A stretch of DNA of 64,000 bases from Marinomonas sargassi (GTDB taxonomy: Bacteria; Pseudomonadota; Gammaproteobacteria; Pseudomonadales; Marinomonadaceae): positions 248,001 through 312,000 of the forward strand of contig NZ_JAOVZB010000004.1 in NCBI RefSeq assembly GCF_025716875.1. The letters are read 5' to 3'. The notes under the pieces were generated by a model. The model was not told where the DNA came from. It saw only the letters and a program-made list of their open reading frames with translations, and searched no databases. The translations under genes were made by a program, and so were the position numbers. This document shows, piece after piece, positions 8,770-16,571 of this stretch (position 1 is the stretch's first letter; every line of letters begins with the position of its first letter).

Positions 8770-9651
8770 TTACTTGTTTAGAGTTTTGAAGTAATCAAAA
8801 ATAACTGGTACATCGTTTTGGCCTAGACCAGCATCAACTGCTGCTTGTAAGCTCTTAGAAGTACCTTGAGCGATCAAAGACTCAGTACCTAGCTCTTCAC
8901 ATAGAGCAAGGAAGTAACCGAGGTCTTTGTTTGCGTTAGCAACAGAGAAACCTAGTTTTTCTTCGCCGTCTACAGCGTAGAATTTACAGAACTGCATGAA
9001 TGGAGAGTTAGAAGGACCAGCAGACATGATGTCAAATAATTGCTGACCATCAACACCTGCGCGCTCTGCAACAGCAAATGCCTGAGACATAGTTGCTACT
9101 GTAGTCATACCCATGAAGTTGTTTACAAGCTTAGTTACGTGACCCGCACCAAGAGCACCAAGGTAGAAAACGTTTTCGCCTTGCTCTTCAAGAACTGGCT
9201 TAACTTTCGCGAATGTTGCTTCATCACCAGCAGCCATGATGTTCAATAGACCATCTTTTGCGTGAGCAGGTGTACGACCTAGAGGAGCGTCAATCATGCC
9301 TGCACCTTTAGCAGCAAGATCAGCACCAATTTTCTTAGTAGAAGCAGGAATAGAAGTACCGAAGTCAATCAAAGTTTTGCCTTCAGACATACCAGCTAAG
9401 ATACCTTCTTCGCCGTAAACCACTGCTTCAACAACGTTTGAAGTAGTAAGACAAAGCATTACGATGTCACTTTTTTCTGCTAGTTCTTTACCTGAAGCAG
9501 CTTCAGAAGCGTTACCACGAGCAAGTACAGCAGCAACAGCGTCTTTGTTAAGATCCATTACGTTTACTTGAAAACCACGAGTCTGAAGGTTTTCAACCAT
9601 GTTGCCGCCCATAAGGCCAAGCCCGATAAAACCGATAACTGGTTTCGTCAT
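8770..9651 (-). CDS. NAD(P)-dependent beta-hydroxyacid dehydrogenase (3-hydroxyisobutyrate dehydrogenase family)
   Basis: A 293-residue soluble enzyme. The N-terminal Rossmann motif is GFIGLGLMGGNMVENL (residues 6-21). The substrate motif near residues 118-132 (DAPLGRTPAHAKDGLL) is a variant of the usual DAPVSGG-type loop, and the catalytic lysine lies in GAGHVTKLVNNFM, near residue 173. Length matches the family. Candidate substrates include 3-hydroxyisobutyrate, tartronate semialdehyde and sulfolactaldehyde. The divergent DAPLGRTPAHA loop means I would not assign one. The gene stands alone between a terminator and a 220-base gap. Confidence 0.85.
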   Translation of the reverse strand: MTKPVIGFIGLGLMGGNMVENLQTRGFQVNVMDLNKDAVAAVLARGNASEAASGKELAEKSDIVMLCLTTSNVVEAVVYGEEGILAGMSEGKTLIDFGTSIPASTKKIGADLAAKGAGMIDAPLGRTPAHAKDGLLNIMAAGDEATFAKVKPVLEEQGENVFYLGALGAGHVTKLVNNFMGMTTVATMSQAFAVAERAGVDGQQLFDIMSAGPSNSPFMQFCKFYAVDGEEKLGFSVANANKDLGYFLALCEELGTESLIAQGTSKSLQAAVDAGLGQNDVPVIFDYFKTLNK

Positions 9652-9871
9652 GTCTAACTCCTAATTGTATTATTGTATGTTGGATTTTTTCGTGTAGGGG
9701 AATATACACTTTTTTTTGCTCGGACACACACCGAATCGTACAAAAAACAAGCAAAAGGCTGTTTTTTTTTCGTTTTTCAATGGTAGGGAGAAAAAGTATC
9801 CTAAGTGGCGCTACTCTTTCATAAACATAGGGGTGACACAATTAGACCTATGGCTAACAAAGACAAATCAT

Positions 9872-10378
9872 TTAAGCGTAACGTTTAGAGAGTTTATTCA
9901 ACATCAGCGGAACAATGACTTTATGTACTGGTGTAATGATAAACATATACACTTTGCCAAAACGGTTATTCACATGCACTAGGCTAGATGTGTATACCTT
10001 AGACTTTCCCTCTACCCTTTCAATAAAAATAGAGACTTTAACACTCAAGTGCTTATCCCTATCTTCTAATACCACCTCGTCATGGGAGTTAGATATCAGA
10101 TGAAAAATTCCGACCCTGTCCCCTATTTTATAGTCTTGGACTTGCTTACTCACATCAAGGTCACCAATCTGACCTAGATCCTTCAAACCTAACTTTGAAA
10201 CCACCTTGTTACGTATCGACATCAAGCCAGTAAACCATGCAGGCATGGTATTGGCAGTCTGCAAGAAAAGCGCTAACGCAGATTCATCTGTTATTGCCAT
10301 TTCACGACTGTAACAATCCCAAAAGTAGGCTTGCTTGCTTTCTTCTTTGAGCTCTGATTTTGCAGGAATATTAGTCAT
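9872..10378 (-). CDS. DUF2867 domain protein
   Basis: A 168-residue protein matching the DUF2867 layout: an early DCYSREM region, a central MSIRNKVVSKLGL segment, an IGDRVGIFHLI block, an EVVLEDRDKHLSVKVSIFI beta-hairpin and an RFGKVYMFIITPVHKVIVP tail near residues 141-158. No signal peptide is obvious. The function of the family is unknown; in other bacteria the domain is also fused to NAD(P)-binding proteins. It lies downstream of the FAD monooxygenase gene on the same strand with a 44-base gap, so the two may be co-transcribed. Confidence 0.82.
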   Translation of the reverse strand: MTNIPAKSELKEESKQAYFWDCYSREMAITDESALALFLQTANTMPAWFTGLMSIRNKVVSKLGLKDLGQIGDLDVSKQVQDYKIGDRVGIFHLISNSHDEVVLEDRDKHLSVKVSIFIERVEGKSKVYTSSLVHVNNRFGKVYMFIITPVHKVIVPLMLNKLSKRYA

Positions 10379-10422
10379 CCTTAGTCCTAACCTCTTCTAT
10401 CCATTTATTGAAGGGAGAAAGA

Positions 10423-11913
10423 TTAATCACTCTCTCGGTTTCGGCAGCGCCCTCTCGGCTCGTTGCCTTCAAATAAAACCAGATCAGAATGCAGAAACTC
10501 TGCAGCCTCTGCCGAATCTTTTACCTTCACGGCACTTCGAGCCAACATTTCTGCTTCAAACTCATTTAACACACTTTCTCGTACCCCCGACTCTTGCCAA
10601 GGTGAAAACGGCAAACAGTTCTTGGTTATGGTTCTCGCAAGAGATAAAGCGTCGAGTAAGGCCTGATTAGCTCCCTGTCCTTTGAATGGGCTCATGGGAT
10701 GCGCTGCATCACCTATCAAGGTAATGCGTTCTTCTTTCTGTAGAAGTTCTTCCGTTAACAAAGCTCTATCGTATACCGGATAGCCTGACACCTTATTTGC
10801 AGAGGTTGCCGAAAGGATTTGTGGTATGGGTGCGTGCCATTGGGTTCTTCGACAAGCTTCTGCTTTTAATGCCTCAACACCTAGACCACTTAATGCTTTC
10901 GCCTCTTCTTCCGGCATAGGGAAGCTCAGTTGCCACATTACTGAATCGGCATCGTAAGGCATGATGTAGATACGCTCAGTGCCGTTTGCCGTTTGGAAGA
11001 CTGTTGCTGAATCCAGTAGGTCTTTTTTCTCTTGATCTATAAGTTCACAGGTTTCTTCAATATCTTTTAATGGGCATATGCCCAAAATGACGATACAACC
11101 TAAATAACGTAATGGGGAGGCTTCCTCACCTATGAGAAAACGACGTACCGTACTACGGATGCCATCTGCTCCAACGAGAATATCAGCTGTGGCTTTCTTG
11201 GTACTGCCGTTCACATTAAATTCTAATTCGACTTTCGAACCAGTAGTAGATATATCTACTAACTGGTGACCCCATTGTACCTTGTCATAACCTAACTCAT
11301 TTAATAAGGCATGACGCAGAGACTGGCGAGCAATATGTATGTTGGTACGCTTTGGTGCTGCCTTATTACCCGAGTGTAGCCATTTTCTCATGCCCCACTC
11401 GCCGACCACTTTTCCTTCAGGTGTATGAACAAGGTGCCTTGTGGACACTACGCCTTCAGGCAGTGCAAAGACACCAAAACCTTCGATAGCCTTACTGGCT
11501 TGCTGCAGAGTCAAGCCATAGCCTTGGGAACGTGCTTCAAAGTTCGAATCTCTTTCGTACAGGCTAAAAGGAACACCTCGATGAAGACAAGCCACAGCTA
11601 AAGCAACGCCACCAATACCGCCACCAACAATGGCAATATGAGGATATTCATCAGTTTTAACTTCTGTAGGATGAGTAGCGGGAAGTAAACCTGAACCAGA
11701 ACAGTGGAGGCAAAGCTCCATATGTTTTTGAGGGCGAGCAGGAGGCTCACCCAACTGATCAGACTGTTCAAAGGCTTCTAATGCTTTTAAATAGGCTAAG
11801 CGGACTTTTTTACGGATTCGTCGTCCTTTTTTACCCTGCCCATAGCACTTTGGACAAGCTGACCAGTGAGACGCTTCGGTTAGTGAATCTTTTCCTGCTT
11901 TTTGATGTTCCAC
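10423..11913 (-). CDS. FAD-dependent monooxygenase with N-terminal DnaJ-like zinc finger
   Basis: A 496-residue protein. From about residue 90 it is a group A flavoprotein monooxygenase: the FAD dinucleotide-binding motif IAIVGGGIGG (93-102), a DG-type motif in LVGADGIRSTVRRFL, and the GD motif LIGDAAHPMSPFKGQGANQA (near 415-434). Relatives hydroxylate salicylate- or hydroxybenzoate-like aromatics. The first 80 residues carry CPKCYGQG (20-27) and CLHCSGSG (68-75), two CxxCxGxG motifs as in the zinc-binding domain of DnaJ, spaced by a basic helical linker. That fusion is unusual for the enzyme class. The substrate is unknown. An inverted repeat at 11948-11970 lies just upstream. Confidence 0.85.
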   Translation of the reverse strand: MEHQKAGKDSLTEASHWSACPKCYGQGKKGRRIRKKVRLAYLKALEAFEQSDQLGEPPARPQKHMELCLHCSGSGLLPATHPTEVKTDEYPHIAIVGGGIGGVALAVACLHRGVPFSLYERDSNFEARSQGYGLTLQQASKAIEGFGVFALPEGVVSTRHLVHTPEGKVVGEWGMRKWLHSGNKAAPKRTNIHIARQSLRHALLNELGYDKVQWGHQLVDISTTGSKVELEFNVNGSTKKATADILVGADGIRSTVRRFLIGEEASPLRYLGCIVILGICPLKDIEETCELIDQEKKDLLDSATVFQTANGTERIYIMPYDADSVMWQLSFPMPEEEAKALSGLGVEALKAEACRRTQWHAPIPQILSATSANKVSGYPVYDRALLTEELLQKEERITLIGDAAHPMSPFKGQGANQALLDALSLARTITKNCLPFSPWQESGVRESVLNEFEAEMLARSAVKVKDSAEAAEFLHSDLVLFEGNEPRGRCRNRESD

Positions 11914-11947
11914 TGCTTTGCTATGCCTTAGAGATAGATATGGTATA

Positions 11948-11970
11948 TGTCAATTTTACATTGATTGACA
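11948..11970 (-). promoter_or_regulatory. Inverted repeat, possible operator of monooxygenase gene
   Basis: TGTCAAT and ATTGACA form exact 7-base arms around a 9-base AT-rich spacer, 35-57 bases upstream of the monooxygenase start. A minus-strand TTGACA hexamer overlaps one arm and could be a -35 element. A regulator binding here is inferred from symmetry and position alone. Confidence 0.4.
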
Positions 11971-12022
11971 GTGCAAAACAGAGTTTATAAAAAGAATATA
12001 ATAAAGAGAGTAAATATGACAT

Positions 12023-13771
12023 TTAGCAGTCAACGGGGCACATATTGCTGTTTTCAGTTGCATCACAAAGGCCATCGCCACAATACTTGCGACCACTTCC
12101 CTTCTTTTCTCTTTTTTCTATCGAACTTGTGGGTTTATTTGTATTGATTTTATGGCTAGCCTGACTATTTAGCGTATAAGTTTCCACTTTCTCTGAACCG
12201 TCTGTATCTACATAAGTAAATTGATAGTTGCCTTCTTCATCCCACGAATAATTCACATAATAGGTTTTGCCTTTAAGGGAATATTCTAAAGAAAATGCGC
12301 TGTCTGATAATTGCGTAAAGCCCGTTATTTCAGCACCTTTTAATGGTCTATAGTCACCCGTACGCACAGGTTTTGATCTTGGTTGCGGTTCAATTTGATC
12401 TTCGGGCGCGTTATCAAAAGAATCGACAGCAACAACACCTCGAATACCAGCCACAAGGTAAGGAGGGTAATCGACAGCATGATACTGATAGGTGCCTTCT
12501 TCATTGAACCTACCTAGATACTCATCTAGCTCTTTATCTGTTTGAGCGTAGAGAGGAAAACCATCCAACACATAAGCAATTGGATTACCTTTACCAACAA
12601 CCGCTTCTAAATGCTCAGGGGCGAGATGATAGTGATAGTCATCACCTCGACCACTGTGGCCTCCCCACTGATCGAGCTCGCCAATATCAGCGGAATATTC
12701 ACCTCTATTGTTATAAGCATTAAAGATAGGTACACCATTTACAGCAATCGCAATGGCTCCTCGATGAAAGTGATCTTTTGTCATCAATGGCTCATCGGCT
12801 AACTCTGGCTTAAGTGGCACTTTCCAACTATTACTGCCTTTGTAATTTTGAGGTGTAGGGACTTGCTGCTGCCAATTGGTAATGCCTGTCATCATGTTAT
12901 GGGACGGCAAACCATTAGACTCTATTGATAGGTAATTCCCCTCCTCACTGGTTTTCACATTAGTAAAGTGACGAAAAGCCGATGAAAGCTTATTGCTAGT
13001 ACCTACACCTGTTTGACTGTGAGTTTCGGTGTGAGTGTGAACTTCTGAGTGAGAGTGAGAACTGACATGACCAGAAGGAACTCCAACGGTTAAGCGACAT
13101 AATAAGGTATTGTCTTTTTCTAAGTCCTCTCCCCAAATAAACTTGGCTTGGCTATTCCACTTGATCTGATTGTAGCCTCCTTTTGGGCTTACCGAATATT
13201 TGCTGTGTTCTGTAGCATGGGACCAAGCACTGTCATCAAATTGAGCGCTTTGCCAATCCATGGGTTCTGGCTGCTTAGTAAATTGGCAAGCTCCCTGTCC
13301 TGCAACAGGGTTCGACTCGTCAACGCAATCACTGTTTAAAGGTGCTTTATGAATCACAGTACAATGCATGCCCTCATTAGATACAGCGACCACTTCATTG
13401 GTATCTAAGTTCGTTACCTGCATGATAAAACCACCGTCGCCCATTTGCTGTCGGCGGGAGCCTATGTATTCAAGGCCAGTATCGTTTTCAATAAAGTCTT
13501 TTAAAACAAAGCCTAATAGAAAAGATTCTCCCGCTTCAAACTCCACTGTCTCTGCATTAAAAGACCGCTCTGTTCGAATTGAAACGGAGTCTTCCACTAG
13601 AAACTCGCCATTCAAATAGGCTGAAAACCAATTATCCGACCACACATCCATTTTATAGCGATGTACCTCAGCCGCATTCGACTGAATACTAAATAAGCTC
13701 ATTATCATTGTAGAAAGCAGAACCAGAAATTTACTACTGTATGCACTTGCCCTGAATGTCATATTTTTCAC
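12023..13771 (-). CDS. Secreted YHYH-domain protein with Cys-rich C-terminus
   Basis: A 582-residue exported protein of unknown function. A signal peptide covers about residues 1-33 (ending SIQSNAAE). An N-terminal beta-sandwich-like region with FDDSAWSHATEH follows (to about 230), and then a His-rich linker (HSHSEVHTHTETHS, near 237-250). The YHYH domain is marked by GRGDDYHYHLAPE (about 375-387) and by IAYVLDGFPLYA. The C-terminus carries CGDGLCDATENSNMCPVDC, a pattern seen at the end of many secreted marine proteins. The His-rich linker suggests metal binding. It is monocistronic or weakly coupled to the downstream monooxygenase gene (109-base gap). Confidence 0.8.
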   Translation of the reverse strand: MKNMTFRASAYSSKFLVLLSTMIMSLFSIQSNAAEVHRYKMDVWSDNWFSAYLNGEFLVEDSVSIRTERSFNAETVEFEAGESFLLGFVLKDFIENDTGLEYIGSRRQQMGDGGFIMQVTNLDTNEVVAVSNEGMHCTVIHKAPLNSDCVDESNPVAGQGACQFTKQPEPMDWQSAQFDDSAWSHATEHSKYSVSPKGGYNQIKWNSQAKFIWGEDLEKDNTLLCRLTVGVPSGHVSSHSHSEVHTHTETHSQTGVGTSNKLSSAFRHFTNVKTSEEGNYLSIESNGLPSHNMMTGITNWQQQVPTPQNYKGSNSWKVPLKPELADEPLMTKDHFHRGAIAIAVNGVPIFNAYNNRGEYSADIGELDQWGGHSGRGDDYHYHLAPEHLEAVVGKGNPIAYVLDGFPLYAQTDKELDEYLGRFNEEGTYQYHAVDYPPYLVAGIRGVVAVDSFDNAPEDQIEPQPRSKPVRTGDYRPLKGAEITGFTQLSDSAFSLEYSLKGKTYYVNYSWDEEGNYQFTYVDTDGSEKVETYTLNSQASHKINTNKPTSSIEKREKKGSGRKYCGDGLCDATENSNMCPVDC

Positions 13772-13945
13772 CTTTTATCTCGTCATAGGGTGATTTAGAG
13801 AACTTACACTTTAGCCCTCTTTCTGTAGTTTAAAGAGAAGCTTTACATAAATTTAACTTTATTATGCTCTCCCTTTTCTATGGAGCCATTTTCATAACAC
13901 CACAATTAAATAAAAATCATAATGGCTAAAAAATCATTTTCTAAA

Positions 13946-13976
13946 TATAAAAGGCCGCTGTAAGCGGCCTTTTATA
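13946..13976 (-). terminator. Terminator of repeat lipoprotein gene 1
   Basis: A perfect 14-base stem (13946-13959 with 13963-13976; GC-rich core GGCCGCT/AGCGGCC) with a 3-base loop and A/T flanks. The core is the same as in the terminator of the paralogous upstream gene at 15068-15090. Confidence 0.9.
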
Positions 13977-14017
13977 AGTAAAAATAGAACTGAAAACTAG
14001 CTATTTCATTAGCTCAA

Positions 14018-14956
14018 TTAGTTTTCACTAGTTACCCACTCATTATTTACATTAATCACTTCACAAGATATTTCGTCAGTGATTTCAGGGTATTCCTTAA
14101 GTAAGTTTTCATGGCATTTTGAAAGAGCCGTATCAATGGCCAATTTAGCGCTGCTCTTATTTGTTGAATAAGCTAAATGTAGGGTGTTTTTCCCTTGAAC
14201 TAGGGCTTTATGGTATGGCTTGCGATAATAGCTTTCAAACATCTTACGGGCATTCAAATTCTTTATGACCTTGTTTGCTCGTTTAACATCTGCTTTATAT
14301 TTACTACTTTTAGTTATATCAGATTTGATATTAGCCCACTCATTATCAATAATGGCTATTTCACATGCATCAGCAGCCGTCATTTCTGGGTGAGCTTCTA
14401 ATAGCCCATCGTAACACTTATCCAAAGCTAATTTAGCTGCCATATTCTTGTCACTTTGACTAGCGACATAAGCCGTTGTTCTGTCTACTTTTGAATGAGC
14501 GAAAGCTTTATGCCCCGATTCATAGTAATAGCTTTCATATTTCTCTAACCCAAAGTCACTGCCAAGGGCAATCTTAGCTTTTTCTAAAAAGCGAATGAAT
14601 TTCGCTTTTTCTGTACCATCAATAACCCATTCATTGTTTATGTTTAAAACCTCACATGAGTCCTTTAATGTGAGCTTATCAACATATTTTAAGACACCTG
14701 TATTACAGCGCGCCAATGCGTCTTCGATGGCATAAATTTCATTTGTCTTATAGGATGCGTAAGCCCTTAAGCTACCATTTTTAGACTGTGCAAATGCTTT
14801 ATGTTGAGGATATTCATAATACTTTTCATAAAATTGAACAGCCTTTTCACTTCTTAGAAGGTGCTCTCCTTGCTGCAAAGATTCCAGATAAACCGGGTCT
14901 TTTGCGCAACCAGCTAGAACCACTAAAACAGCTAACATTCCTATAAATTTATACAT
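14018..14956 (-). CDS. Repeat lipoprotein of unknown function, paralog 1
   Basis: A 312-residue lipoprotein: the lipobox VVLAGCAKD puts the acylated cysteine at residue 17. The rest is three units of about 80-90 residues, each with the pattern YY-x4-5-HKA, then AY, then AL-x2-C, then a second Cys in CEV/CEI followed by IxNEW. The paired cysteines in each unit probably form a disulfide in the periplasm. I do not recognise the family. The gene is a tandem paralog of the 424-residue gene upstream: the first 35 residues, the 5' flank and the terminator are nearly the same. There is no signal to sort it to either membrane other than KD after the Cys; Asp is at +3, not at +2. Confidence 0.8.
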   Translation of the reverse strand: MYKFIGMLAVLVVLAGCAKDPVYLESLQQGEHLLRSEKAVQFYEKYYEYPQHKAFAQSKNGSLRAYASYKTNEIYAIEDALARCNTGVLKYVDKLTLKDSCEVLNINNEWVIDGTEKAKFIRFLEKAKIALGSDFGLEKYESYYYESGHKAFAHSKVDRTTAYVASQSDKNMAAKLALDKCYDGLLEAHPEMTAADACEIAIIDNEWANIKSDITKSSKYKADVKRANKVIKNLNARKMFESYYRKPYHKALVQGKNTLHLAYSTNKSSAKLAIDTALSKCHENLLKEYPEITDEISCEVINVNNEWVTSEN

Positions 14957-15066
14957 ATTTCCCTCTATTGGTTTATTTTTATTAATTTAAATCAATGAAG
15001 TACACTAACATTTGTAATTATGAAGCAAAACCTATTTAACTTTCACTTAGCTATGGTATTAAAATG

Positions 15067-15092
15067 GAAAAGGCCGCTGTAAGCGGCCTTTA
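15067..15092 (-). terminator. Terminator of repeat lipoprotein gene 2
   Basis: AAAGGCCGCT-GTA-AGCGGCCTTT, the same hairpin core as at 13946-13976. Its presence shows that the duplication copied the whole transcription unit, not only the coding part. Confidence 0.9.
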
Positions 15093-15132
15093 AAGTGATT
15101 GAAATTTGCTTTCTGTCTAAGGTTCCCTCTGA

Positions 15133-16407
15133 CTACTTGTCCTCTGTTACCCATTCACCATCTATATTAATAACTTCGCAAGATATTTCATCGGTGATTT
15201 CAGCGTACTTCTTCAACAAATTTTTATGGCAAGTTCCCATCGCAATTTCTTTAGCAGCTTCCACACTGGTTTTGTTAGTCGAATAGGCTACACCAGCGTG
15301 AACTTTAGACTGTACAAATACTTTATGGTTAGGTTTATGGTAATACTTTTCAAATAATGGAATGGCCCGATTACTTTTCAGTACTTTTTTAGCTTTTTCT
15401 AAGGCCGTTGCATAGTCGCTAGGCTTCGTAGTATTGGAGTCTTTGCCTATCAATTGGTCGTCAACATCAACCACCCAGTTATCTGGGTCAATTACCCATC
15501 GGTTGTCAATATTGATAATTGCACAGCGAATATCATCAGTAATACGAGGAAACTCTTCTAGTAGCTCAGCATTACACTTTTTTAAAGCTAATATCGCTGT
15601 TGAATATTTTTTACTTCCATTAGTAACATAAGCTTTTGCTTTACCTGCTTTAGAATATGCAAACGCTTTATGGCCTGTTTCGTAATAGTATTCTTCAAAC
15701 TCTTGGAGCCCAGAACCACTTCCAATAAGAGTTTTTGCACTTTCTAAGAAACTAACATATTTCGCTTCTTCCTTACCTTCGGTAACCCACTCATTGTTTA
15801 TATTTAAAACTTTACACGAGTTCCTAAAGGTAAGTTTATCAACCTTCTTCAAGACCCCCTTATTACAATCTTCTAAAGCCAGCTTAACTGTCACATTTTT
15901 CTTATCTTCATTAGCAACGTAAGCTGTTGCTTTACCTACTTTGGAATATGCGAAAGCTTTATAACCATCTTCATAATAGTATTTTTCAAATTCCTCTAGC
16001 CCAAAGTCACTTCCAATGAGAACTTTTGCATGTTCTAAGAAGCGAAAAAGTTTCGCTTTTTCATGATCATCTAACACCCACTCATTGTTTATATTTAAAA
16101 CTTTACATGAGTTCTCTAGGGTAAGTTTATCAACCTTTTTCAAAACCCCCTCATTACAACGCGCTAAAGCATCTTCAATGGCATAAATTTCTTTTGTTTT
16201 GTAGGAACTATAAGCATAATATCTAGCAATATACGAACCCACAAGAGCTTTATGTTGTGGGTATTCATAATATTCCTCATAAAATTCAACCGTTTTTTCA
16301 CTTCTTAAAAGGTGCTCCCCCTGCTTCAAAGACTCAAGGTAAACTGGGTCTTTCGCACAACCCGTTAGAGCAATTACAGCAGCCAACACTCCTATAAATT
16401 TATACAT
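15133..16407 (-). CDS. Repeat lipoprotein of unknown function, paralog 2
   Basis: A 424-residue paralog of the neighbouring lipoprotein, with the lipobox IALTGCAKD (Cys 17) and four repeat units. Units 1-3 carry EYYEYPQHKA, KYYYEDGYKA and EYYYETGHKA and the fourth carries KYYHKPNHKV; each ends in a Cys plus INNEWV-, IDNRWV- or IDGEWV-like segment. A short linker rich in Asp and Val sits before the fourth unit. The number of units differs between the two genes (3 versus 4), which points to unit gain or loss after gene duplication. It probably faces the periplasm or cell surface. Function unknown; a role in binding through the paired-Cys repeats would be a guess. Confidence 0.8.
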   Translation of the reverse strand: MYKFIGVLAAVIALTGCAKDPVYLESLKQGEHLLRSEKTVEFYEEYYEYPQHKALVGSYIARYYAYSSYKTKEIYAIEDALARCNEGVLKKVDKLTLENSCKVLNINNEWVLDDHEKAKLFRFLEHAKVLIGSDFGLEEFEKYYYEDGYKAFAYSKVGKATAYVANEDKKNVTVKLALEDCNKGVLKKVDKLTFRNSCKVLNINNEWVTEGKEEAKYVSFLESAKTLIGSGSGLQEFEEYYYETGHKAFAYSKAGKAKAYVTNGSKKYSTAILALKKCNAELLEEFPRITDDIRCAIINIDNRWVIDPDNWVVDVDDQLIGKDSNTTKPSDYATALEKAKKVLKSNRAIPLFEKYYHKPNHKVFVQSKVHAGVAYSTNKTSVEAAKEIAMGTCHKNLLKKYAEITDEISCEVINIDGEWVTEDK

Positions 16408-16520
16408 ATTTCCCTCTATCGGTTTATTTTTATTGTTTAATAATTAATGAAAACAATAACATGTATAAATATGAAGAAAAAGATTTTAGCCTTCACTTCT
16501 CACTAATAGTATTACAATTT

Positions 16521-16555
16521 AAATAGCAGCTCTTAGCGAAAAGAGACTGCCATTT
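16521..16555 (-). terminator. Probable terminator of chemoreceptor gene
   Basis: AAATAGCAGCTCTT pairs with AAGAGACTGCCATTT (one bulge, one G-T pair) around a six-base loop, just past the chemoreceptor stop. There is no strong T-run, so it is less certain than others in the window. Confidence 0.5.
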
Positions 16556-16571
16556 AAAAAACAAGTCGTGT

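Noticed and set aside
9652-9871. A small gene in the gap after the hydroxyacid dehydrogenase start
   Set aside because: Only short frames with poly-Phe or poly-Lys runs from T and A tracts; no ribosome site or family pattern.
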